Under the pieces are notes generated by a model. That model worked only from the letters and a program-made list of their open reading frames with translations. It did no database searches and was not told the DNA's origin. Source: Klebsormidium nitens (Eukaryota; Streptophyta; Klebsormidiophyceae; Klebsormidiales; Klebsormidiaceae). Taken from it: a DNA stretch of 64,000 nucleotides. The translations under genes and the position numbers were made by a program. Positions 49,766 to 60,300 of this stretch are shown here, piece after piece (the stretch's first letter is position 1; each line of letters starts with the position of its first letter). The DNA is taken from NCBI GenBank assembly GCA_000708835.1, contig DF237159.1, positions 79,660 through 143,659 of the forward strand, given 5' to 3'.

Positions 49766-49958
49766 GGTTCCGCGTCGACCGAAATGGCTGAGCGCTCATA
49801 CCCGGTCGCGACGACCAATTAGAACGCTTCAATGGATCACGTGGTAAAAAATGTACAGACCTAGTACAAGTTTTAGCTGGAGCGGTACTATCCAAAGCTG
49901 TACGCGGACCGGAGATGCGAAGCTGGCGAGCCAAGCACTTTTCGGTCGACGCGGAACC
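49766..49958. mobile_element. Probable PIF/Harbinger (Tourist)-type MITE
   Basis: The 193-bp element starts with GGTTCCGCGTCGACCGAAA and ends with its exact 19-bp reverse complement. TTA flanks both ends (49763-49765 and 49959-49961). A TTA/TAA three-base target duplication is the signature of PIF/Harbinger transposons and their non-autonomous Tourist MITEs. No coding capacity is visible inside, so it would need a transposase in trans. Confidence 0.75.
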
Positions 49959-50594
49959 TTACCTATAAACAGTAGCGCACATGGTATCTGGTGTTCAGCA
50001 GCCATGCATTAAGCAAAGCATGTACGATACTGACTGAGCACACATGCATGTTGAAGTTACTCTTGCCTGGAACTAACTTAGACCTGCTTCCATGCTCTCA
50101 CCTGGTCGATCATGCTGACATGCCGCTCGATCTGACGGCCAATGCCACATATTATGATCGATATAGCATGGTGTACGTGCATCAGTGAGCCTGGTAATGG
50201 CAATTACTAATTGCGCCGCGGGAGTACCTGTAGCTTAGTAGGCCGCTGCAATCCATGTTGCCTGGCGGCAGGGCTATATGCAGGCACAATGATGCAGCGC
50301 ATGCATGGGCACCGTACATGGTCATGGTGGCACGCGCCAGGGGCCGGCGCGGACAGAGTGCATGTCATTTGCATATCTTAGCTATAGTATAGAATTATAT
50401 ATATGTATAAGTGAGCCTGGAAATCGGACCGTCTGTAGCATGCGACACAATCCTGCACAGTCGGACATTGCCAATCTGGATCAATACTAGTATGGCTCGT
50501 CAAGTGTTGCAACTTGCCAGTTGTTGCATGAGTCCAGCCGCTGCTAAGTTTCTCACAGTGCCGTGCGGAATCAGAACCGCCATGATCTTCAGGC

Positions 50595-51046
50595 TTCTTA
50601 AATGCATGCACGTAGTACTTTCACTGAAACTGCAGTATGTTATGAGCAGAGACTTGAATCGAGAATGTATCAAAACCGCGCGATCGGTACTTGCAAAGTA
50701 CAGCGGCCCTGCCCGCAGCGTCTCAGTGGGGGCCCATGCAGGACACTCCTAGCCTTCTATGTTGTTCTACATACATCCAACTCTTTACACTGACCACTAC
50801 GTACATTCTGCTTCGGTAGGTTTCTTGAATGCATGCACGTAGTACTTTCCCTGAAACTGCAGTATGTTATGAGCAGAGACTTGAATCGAGAATGCATCAA
50901 AACCGCGCGAGTACTTGCAAAGTACAGCGGCCCTGCGCGCAGCGTCTCAGTGGGGGGCCATGCAGGACACTCCTAGTCTTCTACGTTGTTCTACATACAT
51001 CCAACTCTTTACACTGACTACCAGATTCTGCTCCGGTCGGTCTACT
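50595..51046. repeat. Tandem duplication of about 227 bp, two copies
   Basis: The unit starting ATGCATGCACGTAGTACTTTC occurs at 50602 and 50829. The copies are nearly identical over about 200 bp (a few substitutions, a 4-base indel near CGCGCGA, a homopolymer change). Each copy holds a 60-codon open frame, but stop placement and lack of motifs argue against coding. Confidence 0.9.
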
Positions 51047-51370
51047 CACCGGGTTCGTGCATGCAGTTTAAATACAAAAAGTTGAGACTCAACGCTCATC
51101 TAAGGCCTCACGACTACCCGTCCTATGACAACTTGAACCGCTGTGCAAGTGCGCTGGTCTCAGCCGTAATCATGCAGCGGAAGATACCCACGGCCTTCTT
51201 TTGAAACATCTGGGGAACTCGTCAAGTGGGTCAATTATCTAGAAGCGATGGAGGTCCCCGTCGTCCCTACTGTCGAAGCAACTACTGTCCGTAAACGAAC
51301 CTTTCTGCACCAACCCGGCTTGTTGCCTCCTCGAACAAGCCCACAACTGCTTCCTTCGGCCCAATCCGGA

Positions 51371-54300
51371 TTAAGACGAGGCCTGCACTTCTCCGTCCTT
51401 TGGTAGGATTATACGTTGGAGGACCACGCCCAACATCGTTTTGTCGAGGGGTTTGCTGAACATAGCAAACACTAGGCTCAGTCGAGGGAAAAGACGGGGT
51501 TGACTGCTCACGTGCTCAGCTGGACTAGTAAGACAATAACTATGAAAGAGGTTCTTGTCTCGTACCAAACGATTATGAAAGAGGTTCTTGTCTCGTACTT
51601 AGCGATAAGGCATCTAGATAAAGAGCAGGCCATAGCTGGCGTCTGAAAACCTGGACGTCCCAAATCTATGGACAGATACCGGGTGGACGGGTACCATAAG
51701 GTTCACCGGAGGCTCTAGTGGACACACACATAAACCACCAGCGAGCTATTGAAAGCGATCTTTTGTGTGGGTGAAGCGTGTCAGGACCTCGGCTCTTTCC
51801 AAGGACTAACAGAACCCTGAACTCGGAAAGGCACCCCCGCAAATTCTATGGAAACCGTTCCCGCTTATTGACATGTCTGCGCTTTCGAAGGGAAAAAGGT
51901 CCGGAACCAGGTCGATGAAGGATAAGGATTGGGAATCGCACTTGCAAACAGGCCCGGTACTCACCTTAAATACTCGTCCATGCCCGCCCCGATGCATTTC
52001 TCCCTGGTGCCTTTCATCACATCTGGAATCAGAGGCGACGGGCAAAGAATTAACGGAATGTCGACGGTATTTACGAACCGGCGCCCAGCACAGAGCTCCC
52101 GCAACCAGCGGCAAGAATCAGAAGGATTCCGAAGGTATCACCCAAGAATGTTTACACGGGCAAAGAATCAGCTAAATGTCGATGAAAGTATCAAACCGGA
52201 GCTCAGCACAGAGCTTGCGCAACCAGCGGCAAGACTAAGGAGGTTGGAGCGTCGAGAGAAAAAAGACTCTTTTCTTTTAGCACAGCCCACTCCTTCTCGC
52301 AATTCATTAGTGGTTTTGGTGTGCCCCACCTTGTTCAGAAGAATCTCTTAAAATGGTAGAGTAGGAGCCAAAGATACCATTCCTTTCTCACCTGCAGTCA
52401 ACGCAATGATGGGCACCCTCGAGTACCACGGGTGTAGACTCTCCACAATTCCGACGGGCGCCGTCTTCTCTAGCTCGCCGCTTTTCCGCAGGTTCGCGCC
52501 GTTGTGCCGCCACGGCCGGTTGGAGTGCTTGTGGGCCCCGCCATCCCGCTTACGCCCGCTGACGTCAGCGTCGTCGGGCCCGGTCGCAGGGCCCGTCGGA
52601 GAAGCCAGAGGGCCGTGCATGAACTCGCCCTCGAGCTCACGGATCCTTGCGGTGGCAGTGTAACCGTCCTGGGTAAAGAGTAAACCGAGCGATTTGATAA
52701 CGAGGCATTCAAGGAGAATGCATAGGATCCAGGGAGTTCGGAAACCAAGATTCTTGCATCTGAACTCGGCCTCGAGCTCATGGAACCACGCTAAGGCGGT
52801 GTAACTATCCTGGTTACAGAATCAACCAAGCAAATAATGGCTACGAGGGGGAAGGGACCAAGGGTATCCTTGAAACCTGGGCGGCTAGAAAACAGGCGAT
52901 CTCGCATATGAACTCGGTTTCGAGCTCGCAAACCTTAAATTGTAATCCTGTAACCATCTTGCGTTGGGAATGGTGTCGAAACTGGGTGAAATCTCGCTCA
53001 TGTCAATGAGCTGGATCGAAAAGGGTCAACTGAGTTCGGGAGCAACAGTTCTATCGAAGGGGCCGTGCAATGTGCATGATTGGGGCGTACAGAGCAGGAG
53101 ATGGGGATTCAACTTCCAGGATCATGGAATCTTCGATTGTACACGAGCAGACGGAGGAGCCCTGATGATGCCAACCTCTTGAGAATATCTCCGCGGATTC
53201 CGGGTGCTCGGTTAAGAAACTTGATGTGCAATCGAACGGTTTCGATGATCATCTAGACAGCGTCCAAAGCGGTATTTGTGCAGCAGACCTCCGACGACGA
53301 TCGTGAGACGAACCAACCGCACAGAAGTCTGGGCGCAGTCAAACAGGATTTGGACGCTCTGAGCCAGATTCGGACGCTTCCAAACAATCTTCAGTTTGAT
53401 CCCGGACGTCCGCTCACCATCCCCGGCATTTGGACGTCCATCAGGACCGCGTGGTACCGATCCGCGCCCTGCCCGTCCGCGCCCGCGAGCGTCGCCAAGT
53501 ACTCCCGGAACAGATCGATCGCCTCCTGACCGCTCGCCGCACACACGACCGCACACCCATACCGCTCGAGCATCCTGCTCGCAACCCGCCGGTTGATCAT
53601 CGCATCGTCCACAACCAAGATCCGTTTTCCCGCCAGAACCCCGACCGCCGAATCTCCGTTTGGGAGGGTGCTGGTGCTGCTCTCCGGGGGGTTGGTAGGC
53701 TCGCCCGCCGACTTTTCGGGGGGGCCGTTGCCGCAGTCTTTTGAGGTGCCAGAAACGCGACAGCAAGAGGGGGTGTGCTGCCCCGCCTGGAACAAGCACG
53801 TCACCGCCGTGTGTAGACTGTCCTGTTTCAGGGGGGTCTCCAGGATCGCCGCCCAGCCCAGCTCCTGGGCTCGCTTCGCCACGTCACCCCCCCGGTCCCG
53901 GACCACCGCCGCTAATATCACCGTGTTGCCCCCCCGGCCCTTGAACCTCTCCCGCAGCTCTGACGTGAACCCCCCCATGTCGAGTATCGGCACGCCGTCG
54001 ACGTCCACGACCAACAAATCCACCGGCGCCGTGCTGGGGGGGTCCAAGCTAGAGTCCACGATGCCCCCCCGCTCGTCCTCAAAGAAACTCACGGAGCGCG
54101 ACCGCCCGCCGAGCAACTGGACTTCGTCCCCTCCCCCCGGTGCAAAATGTCGGCAATTCCGAAGTCTTCTGGGAAGCGGACGGACTGAGATTTGCGGCGG
54201 GGTGTGCCGTTGGTTTCTCCAGGATGGTAACGTTTGCTCCGGCCAGGGAAGCGGGCGCTAGACCCGACGAGGGGCTGTGTCTCCGGACCGAGCCGTTCGG

Positions 54301-57300
54301 AGTGCGCGGAGAAGCCCAAGCGACGGAGGTAGGTCGCAATCGCCTCGGCTTTGACGGGGCTCTTGGCGAGGACCACAGCGTTCTTGTCGGTGAAATCTGT
54401 ACAAAAATTGGAGTAATTCTTAAAAGAGTAAGGGGAGATCTGTAAGGGCAAATAAAAGCTGGTCAATGGAAGGGATATGAAAAGCTCTGAAGACACCACG
54501 AGGCTAGATACTCGGAATCCTCGAGCAGAGGAGACACCTTGAAACGAGAAACTCGGGAACGCCAAGTAAGGTTAACCGATGGCAGTCGTGTCTGAGGGGT
54601 CTTAGGGCACAACGAGTGTCGGTCAGTGACAGCAGCAAAGAACAGCAGAGAACAAAGAAGCGAACGAGAACAGCTAGGGACCTTGGGAGATGTTCAACGA
54701 CGACAATCTCCTCGGTGAAACCCTTTGGGAAAACTAGCTTCGATCAACAGAAGCACAAACGAAGAGCAGAAAAGGCGAGGGATCCTTTCGTGGCCTGTTA
54801 AGAACTTACTCGAGGCTGGGGTCAGTTGGTACCCCGGAAGAACGGTCGGTGTGGCAGGGGTTTCGGAGTCAACTCGGTCAAGGCTGACGTCAAACTGGAA
54901 AAGGCTCCCCCGGCCCAGTTTGCTGGCGACGGCCATGCTCCCGTTCATCAGCTTGGCCAGGCGGTGGGAGATGTTGAGCCCGATGCCGGTGCCGCCAAAG
55001 TTTCTGCACAGATAAGAAAGATAGACTTGTTGAGAGAGTGTGCTAAATGATTCACTGGGCGGGAGTGCATGATCGTTCAAAAGATTCGGCAGAGAAAATC
55101 CAAGTGAAGTTTGATCACTTTGGTCGCTGCCAAAACTCTGAGAAGTTAAATAGGCAAATATTGAGCAAAGTCCAATCAGCCTAGCAACGCGCGACTTCAC
55201 CACCAAACGAATAGATGAATCGGGTGGCTCCGCATCTGACAAATACAGAGCAACTGCTCGCCTTTACCAACATAGAAGGTAATCTTTTAAAGCCTGCAGG
55301 AGTAGCGAACGTCAAAGCAAAGACAAGACTATCGGAAGCGAAACGGAATGATCGTCTCGAACTAGCTTCACAGCCCACACCCAAATCAGATCAAGCACAA
55401 AACATTGACAAGACGAAGCAAACAAGCGATGGTCCCATCCTGCTGACCTGCTGGTGCTGCTGTCGACTTGGCAGAAGGGCTTGAAGAGACGGTTTCGCGC
55501 CTCAATGGGCATCCCGATCCCAGTGTCCTGTAAAGGCAAAGATCCGCTTGGATGAGCAGTTGACACACTTGAGCTCATTGGCAGGTCGTCAGCTATTCAA
55601 AGAGTAAAACTTGCCAGACTCATAGGTAAGCAGCAAATCGGCGCTTTCCAAGACAATGGGTCTTGAAGTTACCCTGAACAACGCAGGGTTTCAAAGTAGT
55701 AGACACAAGGAAGGGGTTCGGTTCCTTGCTGCTCAGCTTCCTTTTCATCAGCTGGGGCGCCGAGAACTGTAAGCGACATCAGCCCCTCACCTCCACAGTG
55801 AACACCACCTTGACGCTCTCCCCCTCCTTGAGCATCGCCGCCGCCTCGCGCCCCGCCTGCTGGAACCGCCTCACTTGCGCCGTGCTATTCACCCGCGGCT
55901 CGTTGTTCAGGCTCAGATGCACAGCCCCGTCAACCTCCAAACTATTCAGCGCCAGTTCGTCCAACCACCTAACCTCGGAGTTGCCCACTTTGTTAAACCC
56001 GTCCTCTACGTCTGGACGGGTCGCTTCGTCGGCCCCCGCTTGCGGCCCGTTTGCTTGGGGGGGCGTGGGTCCGCTCTCTTTCCCCGGATCGTCGTCCCCC
56101 CCAAAGGGTTTCCGCCGCCGCAACATCGTGTCGGAACTGGCAAGCGCGGCGGTTTTGCGGCCTTTTCGGAGGAAAGCAAGCAGGCCGCGTTGGCTGGAAT
56201 GTGACCCGTCCTCGGAGGGGTTGGGAGCGGTTGAGAGGTCGGAATCGGACTCTAGGGACAGCTTCGGAGCGGGCTCGATGTTGAGGGAGACGTGGTCGCT
56301 GCGCCGGGGGGGGGGGCGCAGCTGAACCGTGATGAGGACGTTGCCTGCCTCCGTGAACTGGGGGAGAAGCAAGGAGCAACGTGTGAGGCGTGGCAGACAT
56401 GGCACGACACAAGTGTGAAGGAAGTCGAATGTCTATTTGGTGGAAATTCATATCAAGAGTAGGGTCAAGGAGCGAGCCACCTAAAACCATGCTGCAGACC
56501 ACCCCTTTCGACTTTCTGGAACACTCAACACTAAGTTGAAACCTCACTTGAGTGCGTTGCTGAGAAAGTTCATTGACACGTGCAAAAACACTACTGACAG
56601 TCGCTTCAAGCTCAGATCTTCTCGCCCCCCGTAGGCACTTCGCCAGACCCCGAAACAGGAACTGATCAGAACCCTAGGATTGGAGCGCGTTGCTAACAAG
56701 GTTGACCAGGATTTAATGCACGGGCATGGGGTCTCCGACCTGTCTTCTCGGCACTCTTAAAAAATCAAAGCAGAAAACCTGTCATAGAAACGCGACGAGA
56801 CCCTTCAAACGGATAAGTACACAAACCTCACCTTGAGTGCGTTGCTAACTAGGTTGATCAGGATCTGGCGCACGCGCACAGGGTCTCCGACCAGTGTCCC
56901 CGGAACCGCGTCCTGGACAACCGCCGCCAGCTCCAGGTTCTTCTGCCGCGCCTTGTCGCTGAACAAGCCGAGGACCGTCTCGACTGTCTCGCGGATGCTG
57001 AACGACGTGCACTCGATCTCCATGTGGCCTGCCTCGATCTTGCTCAGATCTGCACGAGAGTCAGAAAGACCCGTTTTAAATCGGGAAACTCCCAAACAGG
57101 GTTTCTTGCAAGCTTTTCTCTGCTAGATGTTTACAAGACTCCACCAAATTCTTTTCGTGGAAAGTGATGAACCGAGAAAAGCATGCTTCTACTAAGATGC
57201 AGTCAATCTTTTTGTGCCTCAGGTCGGTAGGGCTCAGATCTGCACAAGAGGTCGTGAGCTTTTGGAACTGGGAGGCAACGAACTCGATTTCTGACTGGTT

Positions 57301-60300
57301 TCACAAACAGGGTTGTTTTCTAGAACCTTGCACTTTCTGCCCAGGACAGCCTTGACATTAGTAGACAGAGTGAGTGATGACCTCCGTTTGAGGAGGTGCA
57401 ACAAGTCTTCCATGATTAGTCCCGCTCGGGTTCTCTCAGAAATCAGGTTCCACAAAGCCTCTTGTGTTTCGTGGCCCTGGATCGATTTTGGGGCTCTCAC
57501 GCACAAGGGAGTTTGACTTATGGCTTTCCAAAGAGGGATATTGCAGGGAGAACCAGTAATTGCAAGGGACTGCAGCAAAAACCAGTATCTGCAAGGGTTC
57601 ACCTACTTCATACTCAAATCACGTACTGGGACGAGTATTCAGGACCAGAAAAACGAAGTCCAGACATGCGCACGCACGGCCGAAGCGTATAGACAGTGCC
57701 GGGGATGCTTCAACTCACCCAGGACGTCGTTGATAAGGGCCACCAGCGCATCCCCGCTGGACATGGCTGTCTTGACGTACTCCTGCTGCCGAATGTCCTG
57801 CATGGACAAGATACCGGCAAGGTATGATTCCGAATGATTAAATAATTGTTTGCCTAGCGGAAAGCTGGAAACCCAAATTTTGATTCGGAAAGTGAAATTT
57901 CGGATTCAGAAAATAATTGGTCGAGCACGGTCGGAAACTTAAAGGTATCAACCGGTCACTTCAAAAGCAACTTGTCTGGGGCAAAAAGGTGCTCGAAAGG
58001 CTCTCCAGGGGATATTCGGATTCAGGGTCGTTAAATAGGTCGCCAAAATTGGTCGTATTTGATTAAATAATTGTCATTTTCGACCATTCGGAATCATAAC
58101 GTGCCGGTGCGGTAGATGTCTTTCAGGACTGAACCAAGGATCAGTTTGAACCTCGAAGAAAGGATATCAAATGACCAGAGTGCATTTGAGTACCGTCTGT
58201 AAAGCTTTTCTTCTAACACACCATGCACCCATTCTTCCAAAGCATGAAGGGCTGATAGACTGGCCGAGACCAATCCCTCGAAAGCATGATGTTCCGAAAG
58301 AGCTTCTCGTGAGTGTTCTGATTGCGGTAAGCTGCCAAGTGCGGGTCCTCAGCTTAACACAGATTGCTTGCGACCTGAGCACAGGACGCTGAAGTTTTCG
58401 GAATGAGAGGGACGCCAGAACCGCGTCAAATCAAGTCAGCCACATGAGCGTTTAGAGCAAAGCCTCCTCACCAGCTTGGTCTCTCCCAGCAAGCCAATCA
58501 TTCCCAGGATACCTGCAATGAAAGACGAGTTTGCATTTGGAAGTGTAAGGTCATGAGCAGATACCAGCCTAGACAGCAACCGACACCTAACACATGACTA
58601 CGGGAGCTTTACCGCGCCAGTCATTTCAAAGGAGGCGACCAAACATCTTTGGAATTCAGCAGGCTGAGTTTGGAGTTTGAAAAGGACTCCACTTTTGGTT
58701 GCTGTGTGCACTGCAGCCCTCCTTACCGTTCATTGGCGTCCGGATCTCGTGCGACACTGCATGAGAAAACAGCAATTGGTCAGGTACGGAAGACGCGAAG
58801 TACAGCTCTAAAAGCTTCAGGAATACAGCCCGTCCTAAGTTGTAAAAGGCCACATCTAGAAAAGGCATTCAATAGAATCCAAGCATTGCGGGTTTTAGAG
58901 CTAACGAATTGACACATCACAAAGCACAACAGCGCTTAAACCACACTGTGCTTGTAACAATCCCAGAAGCTGTCCTGAAAAAGTAGTTGGAAGCAGAAAA
59001 AGTAACTCGTCCTCACCAGTTGCAATGAAGCTCGATTTGGCTGCATCAGCCGCCTCCGCCGCTTCCTTGGCGGCCGCCATTTTCGAATTCAACTTGGCAA
59101 GCTGCAAAGGGGGCCCAGGGGATGCATCAGAAGAAGGACATGCCGATTGTCAGCATGTGAGCGAGCTTCTGACGACAGTGCTCTCTCTATGGAGCTCTGG
59201 ATGCATGCATGCAAGCTATCCATCGAGTTGACTTAGACTTCCATCAGATCTTCGATCATTAAATCCCCCAAAACTCTGTACTTTGTCTGCAACGCTTTTA
59301 GAGTTGACAGTTGCCACGCTGAAGCCCTCTCACTCACGTACAAGACGAGCTCTCCACACGGACGAACTACCTGATGCTTTGGACAAGTCAACCGATTAGG
59401 CCATTGTGATATACTGGAGACCCTGAAGAGTAAGCTAAGTACTCCAACTTTGCATTTGATTGCCCTCAGAACATGCCGTTGCCTTGGCCGTTCGTTTCAA
59501 GTCCTCCTTGTCGCGAAAGCTTCATCAGCTAGCAACTCTCACCTCGGCGACTTCCTTCCTGGCAACCTTCATTGATCGTATGGAGAGGCCGACAATCACA
59601 AAGAGCAGAAAGGCCACGATTGTGAACAGCACCCAGGTCCACCCTGCAGCAACAAGAAGACAGGAGAAAGATCAGAAAGAAGATTCTGATCAAATACCTT
59701 GCTCCAACCAGCTTTTTCCGATCGATTCAGACTTTCTCAATTGCACGCTAATGAATCTCCTTAAGCAACAGAGGAACAAGAGAAGGTTCGCTCAAAGTGC
59801 ACCCTGCTTGACCAAGGAGGGCGCAAACAACACCCCTGCTCGGATGAACGACGAGCCTTCTTCAATCCAACTACTTAAAGTTTAAGTTAAACCACAAAAG
59901 AAGTGAACCTGCTTGGGCAATATGTAAAAGGACGAAGCTAAGTCACAGTGCAGTGCACCAGACCACAAAAGGCTGTGTTGCAGAAACCCTCCCAACTGCA
60001 TTACTGACCTTCTTCAAATTGACAAGAAGCCTTTTCTAGCTCAGAAGAGCATCGATTGAAGGCGGCGAGAAAAAGAAGAGGCTTGATGATTGAATATTTT
60101 CTTAAATCCAAAAACCCTCCATCCAGTTGACTGGGAGTTGACTGGGAGCCTTGTCTAGCTTGCGTAGGATAGGGAAGAATCATCTTGGGATGCTTGATCA
60201 GAGCGCTCACCTGCTTTTACGCCCTCAAAGAAGGGCATCTGGTCCTTTTTGCACTGAATCTGGTACATGCGCTGGCCGAACGTGAAGGTGCGCAGGTGGT

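Larger units (their letters stand above)
48546..51370. other. Intergenic region between convergent 14-3-3 and histidine kinase genes
   Basis: This holds the 3' flanks of both genes. It contains a probable MITE at 49766-49958, a stretch rich in GCATGC and TGCATG words from about 50,000 to 50,420 with an ATATATAT run near 50,395, and a 227-bp tandem duplication. The short open frames are not supported as genes. Confidence 0.6.

Noticed and set aside
50602-51017. Two similar 62-63-codon open frames
   Set aside because: They are similar only because they lie in the two copies of the 227-bp tandem repeat. They have no motif, and frame-changing differences between copies argue against coding.
54079-54339. 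Alternative frame across the pseudo-receiver region of the histidine kinase
   Set aside because: It cannot be joined to both flanking exons in phase; the model with the 59-bp intron can.
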